The notes: generated from the letters alone by a model not told the origin. A stretch of DNA of 6,347 nt from Pseudomonadota bacterium (GCA_015222985.1 JADFWI010000258.1:1-6347); one strand, 5' to 3'. Shown: positions 1 to 6,263, numbered from the stretch's first letter. Numbers and translations: made by a program.

Positions 1-311
1 AGGCCGGTATAAGTCAAGGGCAGAAAGTCAAAATTGTTATGTATAATATCAAAACCTTCGGCATGCTCAAAGAGTTCCGAAATGTGCATGCACTCCCATA
101 CTTTTGGCATAATGGAGCGGTCTTCTTCATAGCCCAGCGCGCAAATGGCATGCAGCTTCCCGCTTGTTTCCGAATCGCCGGTTGCAAAAAGGGTAACGTC
201 ATAGCCTCGCGATACCAACCCCTCGGTCAAAAGGGAGACCACGCTTTCCCACGGGCCATAGTGTCGCGGCGGCGTACGCCAGGCAATCGGCGAGAGCATC
301 GCAATGCGCAT
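1..311 (-). CDS. Glycosyltransferase family 4 protein, N-terminal part (cut by window edge)
   Basis: The reading frame starts at an ATG at 311 on the minus strand and stays open to position 1, giving about 103 residues of an incomplete protein. It begins MRIAMLSPIAWRTPP, followed by HYGPWESVVSLLTEGL, RGYDVTLFATGDS, and FDIIHNNFDFLPL at the far end. This is the typical start of a retaining GT-B fold GT4 sugar transferase: a first beta strand, a glycine/proline loop that binds the acceptor side, and an alternating strand-helix pattern. Such enzymes transfer a sugar from an NDP-sugar in the cytoplasm. The C-terminal nucleotide-sugar domain lies outside the window, so donor and acceptor cannot be judged. 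The start is supported by AAAGGG, which overlaps the stop codon of the preceding gene, about 8 nt before the ATG. With only 10 nt between the genes, this gene is almost certainly translated from the same mRNA as the 769-residue glycosyltransferase. Confidence 0.88.
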   Translation of the reverse strand, partial: MRIAMLSPIAWRTPPRHYGPWESVVSLLTEGLVSRGYDVTLFATGDSETSGKLHAICALGYEEDRSIMPKVWECMHISELFEHAEGFDIIHNNFDFLPLTYTG

Positions 312-321
312 AGCTAACCCT

Positions 322-2631
322 TTACGCTGACGGTTGATTGGAACGTGGTTGTTTTAGAATCTCGTCGGCATAAAGCTTTTGCAATGTCATAAGCGAAAGC
401 AGCCAGGCAAGGGTCGACTCGGCGCCTTCATTCTGGTTGATGCCGTCAGCCATCAACCCATCGCGGCAACCACCGGTCTTAGGATCATAGAGCGGCATAT
501 TCAGGTCATTGTGTCCGAGAAACCAGTTAAAGCACATGACCGCACTGTCGATCCAAGTTTTGTCTCGGGTGACGTTAAAGGCTTCGACGCAGGCTTCGAT
601 CATGGCATTGGCCTCGATCGGCTGCTGGTCGAAACGGGCTTTGGGACCGCCTTGTTCATACCATCCTTTATTGCCGATCGGCACAAAGTGCCCGTCTTCG
701 GTCTGGGTGGTGAGCAGCCAATTGAGGGATTTGATTCCAATGTCGATCATATCGCCGCGCTGCATCCATTGGCCGGATAGGAGCAGTGCATGGGGCAGCT
801 TGCCGTTGGCATAGGTTAAGGTGCTTTCAAGCCAGGGCCAGCTTTTTGTTGCATTTTTTTTAAACTGATTGAAAAGCCTATTTGCAAGGATTTCTCGAAC
901 CCTGCGCGCTTCACTGTCGCCTGAAAATTTCTCCAAGTAGGCATGAATGCCCACCAGGACAAAAGCGATGGCACGGGGCCAATCAAAGTGCTCGACTGCT
1001 TTCAGCCCGTGGTTGAAGAGCGCGGTTGCCATTGCCAACTGGCCGGGATTCTCAAGAAAGGCCACAGCCTTGCCAATGCCCCAGAGCGCCCTGCCGTGAG
1101 CATCCTCGGATCCCACCTCCTCGGTCCAATGCCGCGAATAAGTCATAACATTGCGAAAGCGCTCCTTTTTGACATTAAAGGCATACTGCAGGAAGCTGAG
1201 GTATCGGTTGCTGAGGGAATCAAGGAACACATCGTCCGTAGGCAGGTATTTTGGGCCCATGACGGCAACCATCAGCGCTCTGGCATTATCATCGGTGCAG
1301 TAGCCATGGACGCGATCGGGGATGGTGTGGGTGGCATGCTGCAGCATACCCGTATCATCGCTAAGGGTTTTCAGGTGATCAAGCTTCATTTCCGGGAGCT
1401 CGAAATTTGTGATGGATTTGATGTTTTCAATATATGAGTGTCGGGGGCGGGGGTGCCGGGAACGTTCGAGCTTAACCCCACTAAAAACTTCAAGATATCT
1501 TCGGGATACCTCCTTCCAGATCGCCTCGCGACAGAATGTATAGGCTTTTTTGCGTATCGTATGCCGTTTGACGTCGTTGTCTAGAAGGTCGATGATCCGT
1601 TCCGCCACGGCATCAGGGTCGTTGAATGGAACAATTATTCCCCGTCCTTCGGCAAGCATCTCGGTTGCATACCAGTACGGGGTTGAAATGACGGCTTTGC
1701 CGGTCCCCATGGCATAGGCGAGCGTCCCGGAAGTAATCTGGGCTTCTTCAAGATAGGGGGTTACATAAATATCAGCGGTGCCGAGAAACTCACATAATTC
1801 TTTCAGTTCGACAAAACGGTTTTGAAAAATGACGTGATCGCTGATATTGAGTTTGCGCACGAGCTGCTGCAGGCTGATACGGTATTCCTCCCCATGCGCC
1901 TTCAAAATATGCGGATGCGTTGCTCCCAGGATAATATAGCTAACATCAGGGTGTTTTTTTGTGACTGACGGAAGCGCCTGCAGTACATTTTCAATGCCCT
2001 TCTTGGGGGAAAGCAGGCCGAATGTGAGAAGCACCTTCTTGCCTTCCACGCCGAACTGATCTTTGTAGAAGTTGGGATCAATAAAAGGCGTATCCGGAAT
2101 CCCGTGATGAATAAAGGCGATCTTCTCCTCCGGCACGGCATAGATATCTTCAAGAAGATCAAAGGCCTTCCGGCTCATCACGATCAATTTGTCTGACAGG
2201 TCAGACAGCTTGCGCATGACTTCACGATATTCCGGGGCGGGATCTCTCAGAACCGTATGCAGCGTTGTCACGACCGGCATGCGAAGCTCTGCAAGAAGTT
2301 TCAGGAGATGGCTGCCGGCCGGCCCGCCGAAAATACCGTATTCATGCTGTACGCAGACAATATCAATCTGGTTGATATTGAGAAACTCCGATGCGACACT
2401 GTAATCGGCAAGCTTGTTCTGGTTGATCTCAAATCGCACTTTTTCGGGATATGGATATCCCTCGGGTTTGTCATTCATGGCAACCGCCCAGCAGTTCATG
2501 TTTGGCGCTTCTGTGGATAAGGCCTCAACAAGATCAGTAGTGAATGTTGCTATACCGCACTGGCGGGGTAAATAGTTGCCGATTACGGCAACCGAGCCGA
2601 TTCCCTCATGATACTGAATAACAGATGCCAT
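322..2631 (-). CDS. GT4 glycosyltransferase fused to a C-terminal six-hairpin-glycosidase-like domain
   Basis: A 769-residue protein. Residues ~12-385 form a GT-B glycosyltransferase: the N-terminal loop PRQCGIATFTTDL (22-34), the strand IVCVQHEYGIFGG (91-103), the interdomain HHGIPD (175-180), the donor-domain strand LLTFGLLSPKKGIENVL (201-217) and TPYLEEAQITSGTLAYAMG (291-309). Residues ~400-760 are rich in helices, aromatics and paired acidic residues (DDTGMLQHA 425-433, GYCTDDNARAL 443-453, WPWLES 598-603, IEANAMIEA 672-680), as in alpha/alpha six-hairpin glycosidase folds. The usual GT4 E-x7-E motif appears altered, with Q298 and Y306 at the aligned positions. I infer a cytoplasmic enzyme that builds or remodels an oligosaccharide; the sugar is unknown. 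Start choice: an upstream TTG at 2655 would add 8 residues, but GGGAGG lies inside that extension, 8 nt before the ATG at 2631, so the ATG is preferred. It is the first gene of a two-glycosyltransferase operon. Confidence 0.9.
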   Translation of the reverse strand: MASVIQYHEGIGSVAVIGNYLPRQCGIATFTTDLVEALSTEAPNMNCWAVAMNDKPEGYPYPEKVRFEINQNKLADYSVASEFLNINQIDIVCVQHEYGIFGGPAGSHLLKLLAELRMPVVTTLHTVLRDPAPEYREVMRKLSDLSDKLIVMSRKAFDLLEDIYAVPEEKIAFIHHGIPDTPFIDPNFYKDQFGVEGKKVLLTFGLLSPKKGIENVLQALPSVTKKHPDVSYIILGATHPHILKAHGEEYRISLQQLVRKLNISDHVIFQNRFVELKELCEFLGTADIYVTPYLEEAQITSGTLAYAMGTGKAVISTPYWYATEMLAEGRGIIVPFNDPDAVAERIIDLLDNDVKRHTIRKKAYTFCREAIWKEVSRRYLEVFSGVKLERSRHPRPRHSYIENIKSITNFELPEMKLDHLKTLSDDTGMLQHATHTIPDRVHGYCTDDNARALMVAVMGPKYLPTDDVFLDSLSNRYLSFLQYAFNVKKERFRNVMTYSRHWTEEVGSEDAHGRALWGIGKAVAFLENPGQLAMATALFNHGLKAVEHFDWPRAIAFVLVGIHAYLEKFSGDSEARRVREILANRLFNQFKKNATKSWPWLESTLTYANGKLPHALLLSGQWMQRGDMIDIGIKSLNWLLTTQTEDGHFVPIGNKGWYEQGGPKARFDQQPIEANAMIEACVEAFNVTRDKTWIDSAVMCFNWFLGHNDLNMPLYDPKTGGCRDGLMADGINQNEGAESTLAWLLSLMTLQKLYADEILKQPRSNQPSA

Positions 2632-2638
2632 ACTAGCT

Positions 2639-2644
2639 GCCTCC
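2639..2644 (-). promoter_or_regulatory. Shine-Dalgarno deciding the start of the 769-aa glycosyltransferase
   Basis: On the minus strand, GGGAGG lies 7-8 nt before the ATG at 2631. It falls within the longer TTG-initiated frame, so it argues for the internal ATG and a 769-residue product. No convincing promoter could be picked in the 150 nt between this gene and asnA, and no clear terminator hairpin with a T-run follows asnA. Read-through from asnA therefore cannot be excluded. Confidence 0.7.
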
Positions 2645-2781
2645 CACTTATTCAATTGTCATAATCATTTGATTTGATAGAATTTGTGGTTCTTGCAGTA
2701 GCCGGAAACGCCCAATTCAGTTCTACATAAGATCTGCTTTAACGCCTGAGAACACCCGGGATCGTTGGGAAGCGACTCTGT

Positions 2782-3912
2782 TCACTCCAGAATATGGATG
2801 TTCTTCTTCTGGCACATGTCCTTGAGCACTTTTGGCCACACGGTGACACTGACCTCGCCAAGGTGGGCCTTTTTTAGCAGGAGCATGAAGGTGCGAGATT
2901 GCCCGATGCCACCGCCAATACTGAGAGGGATCTCGTTGTTTACGATGGCTTTATGGTAGGGAAACTTCAGGAAGTCAAGCTGGCCGGTGATTTCAAGCTG
3001 CTTCTTCAACGTTTCAGCGTTGACGCGGATGCCCATGGATGTCAGCTCATGACGGCGCTTTGTCACTGGATTCCAGACGAGAATATCACCGTTAATGCCG
3101 TGCATGGGCGTGCCGTCTTTAGACGTTGTCTCTGTCACCCAGTCGTCGTAGTCCGCCGCTCTGAGTTCGTGCGGATAGCCGTCCTCGAGAGTCCAGCCGA
3201 TCCCGTAAATAAAGATCGCCTGGTATTCCTTCGCAATCTCTGTCTCGCGTTGCTTCCGCGGCAGGTCGGGGTATGCGTCAAGGATATCTTCGGCATGCAT
3301 GAATGTGAGATTATCGGGCATGTCGGGATACCTGTCCGTTTTTAGTTGGGGAAACAGCTCCTGAACATGGATCTCGGCGCCCTTGAGAACCTTCCAGAGT
3401 TTCTCGACCACTTCAGTCAGGTACTGCAGGTTACGCTGCTTTTCAGTTATCGCCAACTCCCAGTCCCACTGGTCCACATAGGCGCTATGATCATGGTCCA
3501 GGAAATAGTCCTTCCGTACCGCGCGCATATCGGTCAGCAGGCCCTCTCCTGTCTCCATCCCAAAGTATTTCAGCGCCATGCGTTTCCACTTGGTGGCAGC
3601 TTGCACGACCTCGGCATCAATGGGGTTCTCATCATTGTCATTTGAAATGTGGAACCCGATTGGACCACGTGAGCCATCACGGTCCAGGTAGTCGTTCAGG
3701 CCACTCTCAGCGTCCACTATCAGAGGGACTGTGACAGGAATCAGATTAAGCTCCTTGCACAGATTCTCCTCGATGTATTGCTTCGCTGCATAAACGGCCT
3801 TTTGCGTTTCCCTCGGGGTCAGCAACGAGCTGTAATCCTGCGGCAGGACTTTCTCCAGCTCGTCATAGTCGCCAATTCCAGGGCCGGCTAGATCTGCTTT
3901 TTTGTCAGGCAT
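2782..3912 (-). CDS. asnA: Aspartate-ammonia ligase (asparagine synthetase A)
   Basis: AsnA makes asparagine from aspartate, ammonia and ATP, releasing AMP and pyrophosphate, in the cytoplasm. It is related to class II aminoacyl-tRNA synthetases. The 376-residue product carries the family motifs in order: KWKR (108-111), GEGLLTDM (122-129), AYVDQWDWE (144-152), AADYDDW (252-258), NGDILVWNP (274-282), TSMGIRVNAETLKKQL (291-306), and the motif-3 ATP-binding segment IGGGIGQSR (332-340). All key stretches seem intact. Enterobacterial AsnA is about 330 residues; the extra length here is mainly an N-terminal extension of ~33 residues before the conserved QYIEENL helix. Start choice: an ATG at 3918 lies only 2 nt after GGGAG, while the ATG at 3912 lies 8 nt after it, so 3912 is preferred. 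It is not obviously linked in function to the glycosyltransferases downstream. A possible small gene lies 81 nt upstream on the same strand. Confidence 0.97.
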   Translation of the reverse strand: MPDKKADLAGPGIGDYDELEKVLPQDYSSLLTPRETQKAVYAAKQYIEENLCKELNLIPVTVPLIVDAESGLNDYLDRDGSRGPIGFHISNDNDENPIDAEVVQAATKWKRMALKYFGMETGEGLLTDMRAVRKDYFLDHDHSAYVDQWDWELAITEKQRNLQYLTEVVEKLWKVLKGAEIHVQELFPQLKTDRYPDMPDNLTFMHAEDILDAYPDLPRKQRETEIAKEYQAIFIYGIGWTLEDGYPHELRAADYDDWVTETTSKDGTPMHGINGDILVWNPVTKRRHELTSMGIRVNAETLKKQLEITGQLDFLKFPYHKAIVNNEIPLSIGGGIGQSRTFMLLLKKAHLGEVSVTVWPKVLKDMCQKKNIHILE

Positions 3913-3920
3913 TCTCATAT

Positions 3921-3925
3921 CTCCC
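3921..3925 (-). promoter_or_regulatory. Shine-Dalgarno deciding the asnA start
   Basis: GGGAG on the minus strand is 8 nt from the ATG at 3912 but only 2 nt from the in-frame ATG at 3918. The spacing rules out the outer ATG as the main start and shortens the product by two residues. Confidence 0.65.
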
Positions 3926-3993
3926 AGATGTTTTTCGGATCGGACTGTGACGAGCCATTAGGCTGGGTAGGGTCGCGGGGTCATGTGAGGCGA

Positions 3994-4194
3994 TTAGTGA
4001 ATAGTTTCAGATAAGCTTGTCAGTCGTAACTCATTTGCGTTTTCTTCAAATTCCTCTTCTTTCAAGTGTCGATAAAGCACATATTTATGAGATTTGCCAT
4101 TGATCCTGATCTTCCATATGCGACCCTGCATTTGAGATCTCTTGTCATGATACCTGAGACTCTGCTTTGCGGACCAATAAAACAAATTCTTCAT
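3994..4194 (-). CDS. Possible small protein of unknown function (66 aa)
   Basis: I do not recognise this protein. Starting from the ATG at 4194 it has 66 residues. It begins MKNLFYWSAKQSLRYHDKR, has a basic middle (RIWKIRINGKSHKY), then an acidic stretch (KEEEFEENANE), and no membrane segment or cysteine. The alternating hydrophobic pattern WKIRINGKSHKYVLY suggests a beta hairpin. An AGAGAGG stretch lies about 9 nt before the ATG. A consensus -35 box with a weak -10 box lies about 50 nt further upstream, giving a leader of roughly 40 nt. The frame also extends upstream to a TTG at 4239 (81 residues), but that codon sits almost at the predicted transcript start. The gene is divergent from the DUF4143 ATPase and lies 81 nt upstream of asnA on the same strand. 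The basic/acidic layout would suit a nucleic-acid or protein-binding partner, but this is a guess. It could be a chance ORF. Confidence 0.45.
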   Translation of the reverse strand: MKNLFYWSAKQSLRYHDKRSQMQGRIWKIRINGKSHKYVLYRHLKEEEFEENANELRLTSLSETIH

Positions 4195-4242
4195 GCGCTC
4201 AAACCTCTCTGGTTGCTGTTGATGGATAAGTAGGTTCAAAAT

Positions 4243-4271
4243 ACCCTACCAAATGGCTGTTCTCTTGTCAA
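4243..4271 (-). promoter_or_regulatory. Leftward promoter for the 66-aa ORF (and perhaps asnA)
   Basis: On the minus strand there is a perfect -35 TTGACA (4271-4266), 17 nt of spacer, then TAGGGT (4248-4243) as a -10 box. The -10 keeps the important first, second and last bases of the consensus. Transcription would begin near 4236, leaving about 40 nt of leader before the ATG at 4194. It is arranged back to back with the rightward promoter of the ATPase. Confidence 0.5.
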
Positions 4272-4305
4272 GACTCTGAAAAGCGAAGCCTGGGGATAAT
4301 TTTAC

Positions 4306-4333
4306 TTGACAGGGAAAAATATCCTGATAATAT
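4306..4333 (+). promoter_or_regulatory. Sigma-70-type promoter of the DUF4143 ATPase, next to the start codon
   Basis: A perfect -35 TTGACA (4306-4311) is followed by a 16-nt spacer and TAATAT (4328-4333) as the -10 box. A start of transcription 6-8 nt beyond the -10 box falls at about 4339-4341, just before the ATG at 4343. No purine-rich Shine-Dalgarno lies in the gap, which implies a leaderless or nearly leaderless mRNA. Confidence 0.65.
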
Positions 4334-4368
4334 TCACTTGCTATGAACAAAATAACCAGCAGGATATT
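4318..4368. repeat. 9-bp inverted repeat flanking the ATPase start
   Basis: AATATCCTG (4318-4326) and CAGGATATT (4360-4368) are perfect reverse complements, 33 bp apart. The left arm sits in the promoter spacer against the -10 box and the right arm in codons 6-9 of the ATPase gene. The left arm would not be transcribed from the predicted start, so a protein-binding operator is more likely than an mRNA hairpin. The centres of the arms are about 42 bp apart, four helical turns. Confidence 0.4.
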
Positions 4369-5488
4369 GGACATAAATCTGCCGGCTAATCGTTCCGCTT
4401 TCCTTTGGGGTCCCCGAAAAACCGGCAAGACCTATTGGATAAATGAACGCTTCAGCGACTCGGTTCTTATTGATTTGCTGAAAACCGATGTGTTTGCCGA
4501 TTATGCGTCCCGTCCGTCATTACTCAGGGAGCAATATCAGGAACACAAAGGACTTGTTGTCATCGACGAAATCCAGATGGTTCCGGACTTGCTTAATGAG
4601 ATTCACTGGTTGATTGAGAATAGCCATGTTTCATTTCTGATGACCGGATCAAGCGCACGTAAACTGCGACGCGGTCATGCGAATCTGCTGGGTGGGCGAG
4701 CCTGGCGCTACGCTATGGCGCCGCTCACATATGCAGAAACGAAAGGTTTTGATCTGGAACAGGTTATCATTTCCGGACTTCTGCCCCCCCATTTCCTTTC
4801 ATCAGATCCGGTTCAGGACCTCAGATCCTATGTCGCGGATTATTTGAAAGAAGAAATCGCAGCAGAGGCTGTCATACAGAACATACCTGCATTCGCTGAA
4901 TTCCTCAGAGTTGCCGCATTGACTTCCGGCGAACTGCTGAATTACACCAATGTCGGGAGAGAAACAGGTGTCAGTGCAAAAGCCGTAAGAAACTACCTTC
5001 AGATCCTGGAAGATACTCTGCTTGGTTTCAGGGTTTCGCCCTGGCGAAAGAAGAAAAAACGAAGGCTTGTTGAAACTGAAAAATTCTATCTCTTTGATGT
5101 GGGGGTGACGAGTTATTTGGCTCGTCGAACGCCCAGAATCGGCACGCCCGAATTCGGCAAATCGTTCGAACAGTATATTCTGATGGAACTCAAGGCTTAC
5201 CAGGCCTATAGAAATCCTGAGCTTGATATTCGTTACTGGCGCACAAGTTCGGGGTTTGAGGTGGATTTCATCCTTGGCGACATGAATGTGGCAATTGAAG
5301 TCAAGGGTTCAGAGAAGATACATAGCGGCCATACCAGAGGCCTGAAGGCGCTGCTGGAAGAGCATTCGATTAGACGGGCAATTGTTGTTTCGCTGGAAAA
5401 AGAGCCAAGAAAACCCCACCCTTCTATCGAGGTCTTACCGTGGAGGGTCTTTCTTGAAACATTGTGGTCAGGGGAACTGGGGATCTAG
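4343..5488 (+). CDS. AAA_14 / DUF4143 domain ATPase
   Basis: A 381-residue protein of the AAA_14 (N-terminal) plus DUF4143 (C-terminal) family, a common but poorly understood class of bacterial and archaeal P-loop ATPases. Walker A is GPRKTGKT (23-30). Walker B is GLVVIDEIQ (70-78), with D75 and E76. FLMTGSSARKL (98-108) is the sensor-like strand and arginine segment. A winged-helix-like stretch, TNVGRETGVSAKAVRNYLQILED (202-224), follows. The DUF4143 part carries E276, EVDFIL (306-311) and AIEVKGS (317-323), matching a PD-(D/E)xK nuclease-like core with D308, E319 and K321. Length is normal for the family and nothing is broken. The start is fixed: an in-frame TAA at 4328-4330 and the absence of other start codons exclude anything further upstream, and the ATG follows the promoter directly. 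Its role is unknown; family members are often scattered singly and appear mobile. It is divergent from a small ORF and convergent with the PEBP gene. Confidence 0.95.
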   Translation: MNKITSRILDINLPANRSAFLWGPRKTGKTYWINERFSDSVLIDLLKTDVFADYASRPSLLREQYQEHKGLVVIDEIQMVPDLLNEIHWLIENSHVSFLMTGSSARKLRRGHANLLGGRAWRYAMAPLTYAETKGFDLEQVIISGLLPPHFLSSDPVQDLRSYVADYLKEEIAAEAVIQNIPAFAEFLRVAALTSGELLNYTNVGRETGVSAKAVRNYLQILEDTLLGFRVSPWRKKKKRRLVETEKFYLFDVGVTSYLARRTPRIGTPEFGKSFEQYILMELKAYQAYRNPELDIRYWRTSSGFEVDFILGDMNVAIEVKGSEKIHSGHTRGLKALLEEHSIRRAIVVSLEKEPRKPHPSIEVLPWRVFLETLWSGELGI

Positions 5489-5535
5489 AGGACAGTATTG
5501 CCGGGCGGTATTGGTGTCACACCTGGCTTGCGAGT

Positions 5536-5585
5536 AGAAATAAACGAGGAAATCCCGGAGGCGCTATCATTAGCGCAACGCCGGG
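5536..5585 (-). terminator. Intrinsic terminator of the PEBP gene, possibly bidirectional
   Basis: Inner stem GCGCTA (5561-5566) / TAGCGC (5571-5576) closes a TCAT loop. An outer stem CCCGG (5554-5558) / CCGGG (5581-5585) encloses it across a small internal loop. On the minus strand the hairpin begins 22 nt after the PEBP stop codon and is followed by a T-rich tract (ATTTCCTCGTTTATTTCT). On the plus strand it lies about 65 nt after the ATPase stop, with a weaker T-rich tail, so it may also help end that transcript. The remaining 5489-5535 contains no gene, only a short GGTGT-C-ACACC inverted repeat at 5513-5523. Confidence 0.6.
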
Positions 5586-5607
5586 CCACATGGTATTGCT
5601 TTTATCG

Positions 5608-6213
5608 TCAACGTTGGTAGGTTCCGATTAGCTCCGCCTTGGAGAGAACGTGTCCTTCCATTGCCTTTTCGAGCTTGCCTTTGGTCGGCCTGCCAAGATC
5701 CGGAAGAATAACATCCAGGGCATAGAGCTTGTGAAAGTAACGATGGCGGCCGATTGGCGGGCAGGGGCCCCCGTATCCAGTACGTTTCCAGTCATTAAGC
5801 CCTTCTTTGGTTCCCTCGGGAAGGTCCTCTGGTTTCACGGCCTCAGGCAATCCGGAAACACCGGGAGGGATGTTATAGAGCACCCAGTGCACCCACGTCA
5901 TTTTGGGCGCGGCAGGGTCAGGAGCATCGGGATCATCTACAATCAGAACAACACTTCTGGTTTCTCCAGGCAGGCCGGACCACTCCAGGGCAGGTGAAAT
6001 ATCTTCACCGTCACAGGTATAACGCGCGGGAATGTCTTGGTTATGTGCGAATGCCGGGGATGTGATTGTAATGGTCATCGTACCATCTCCTTTTCTTATG
6101 TTTGTATGGTGGAATGCCTTTTTCGATGCATAGACTCCAGCGCCGGAGCATACGAAAAAGGCCGCAAGTCCTGCCAGGCAAAGAAGTAACGCGGCGCAAT
6201 ATACTCTCACCAC
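5608..6213 (-). CDS. YbhB/YbcL family PEBP protein (Raf kinase inhibitor-like), with a likely secreted and a likely cytosolic form
   Basis: The phosphatidylethanolamine-binding-protein domain covers the last 156 residues. Counting from the inner ATG at 6078, these include CDGEDISPALEWSG (22-35), VDDPDAPDP (47-55), TWVHWVLYNIPPG (61-73) and GYGGPCPPIGRHRYFHKLYALD (101-122). These are the anion-pocket motifs DPDAP and GPCPP-x-GxHRY of bacterial PEBPs. The long form given here starts at GTG 6213 and has 201 residues. Its added 45 residues look like a Sec signal peptide: R3, a hydrophobic core (~L9-V21) and a cleavage site VYA|SK near residue 29, then a short linker. Both starts have a strong Shine-Dalgarno exactly 8 nt upstream. 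The frame also reaches an ATG at 6231, but AAGGAGG lies inside that extension, so it is unlikely to be the start. Bacterial relatives occur both in the cytosol (YbhB) and in the periplasm (YbcL). The ligand is unknown. The gene stands alone and ends at a hairpin terminator. Confidence 0.92.
   Translation of the reverse strand: MVRVYCAALLLCLAGLAAFFVCSGAGVYASKKAFHHTNIRKGDGTMTITITSPAFAHNQDIPARYTCDGEDISPALEWSGLPGETRSVVLIVDDPDAPDPAAPKMTWVHWVLYNIPPGVSGLPEAVKPEDLPEGTKEGLNDWKRTGYGGPCPPIGRHRYFHKLYALDVILPDLGRPTKGKLEKAMEGHVLSKAELIGTYQR
6087..6092 (-). promoter_or_regulatory. Internal Shine-Dalgarno for the short PEBP form
   Basis: AAGGAG on the minus strand is 8 nt before the ATG at 6078. It lies inside the coding sequence of the longer form (codons for R-K-G-D) and would give a 156-residue protein starting MTITITSPAF without the signal peptide. 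Confidence 0.7.
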
Positions 6214-6221
6214 ACCACAAA

Positions 6222-6228
6222 CCTCCTT
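6222..6228 (-). promoter_or_regulatory. Shine-Dalgarno for the long PEBP form
   Basis: AAGGAGG on the minus strand is 8 nt before the GTG at 6213 and 11 nt before the adjacent GTG at 6210. It follows directly after the ATG at 6231, which therefore has no ribosome-binding site of its own. Confidence 0.65.
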
Positions 6229-6246
6229 CATTTCAGTTCATGAAAC

Positions 6247-6263
6247 CTGGTCCTTTGGGCCAG
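6247..6263. repeat. Strong 7-bp hairpin upstream of the PEBP gene
   Basis: CTGGTCC (6247-6253) and GGGCCAG (6257-6263) pair around a TTT loop, with one G-T wobble. On the minus strand it ends 18 nt before the long-form Shine-Dalgarno. It may be a leader structure, the end of the neighbouring repeat element, or the remains of a terminator; only a short T run (GTTTC) follows it on the minus strand. Confidence 0.45.

Noticed and set aside
39..317. 92-residue plus-strand ORF at the left edge
   Set aside because: It is antisense to the partial GT4 gene, whose N-terminus matches the family clearly; the plus-strand product has no recognisable features.
943..1437. 164-residue plus-strand ORF
   Set aside because: It lies wholly antisense to the well-supported 769-residue glycosyltransferase, resembles no known protein and has no promoter or ribosome-binding site; it is a shadow frame.
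2632..2781. Possible terminator or promoter between asnA and the glycosyltransferase operon
   Set aside because: Only a CCCGGG palindrome and weak -10-like AT stretches are present; no stem with a T-run and no paired -35/-10 boxes convincing enough to call.
3955..3990. G-rich stretch (GGGTAGGGTCGCGGGG) between the small ORF and asnA as a G-quadruplex or mobile-element remnant
   Set aside because: The G runs are short and uneven, and no inverted repeats or target duplications border the stretch.
4246..4428. 60-residue minus-strand ORF with a hydrophobic stretch
   Set aside because: It overlaps both divergent promoters and is antisense to the Walker A region of the ATPase; the hydrophobic run comes from the complement of AT-rich promoter DNA.
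5650..5997. 115-residue plus-strand ORF
   Set aside because: It is antisense to the conserved core of the PEBP domain and has no family resemblance.
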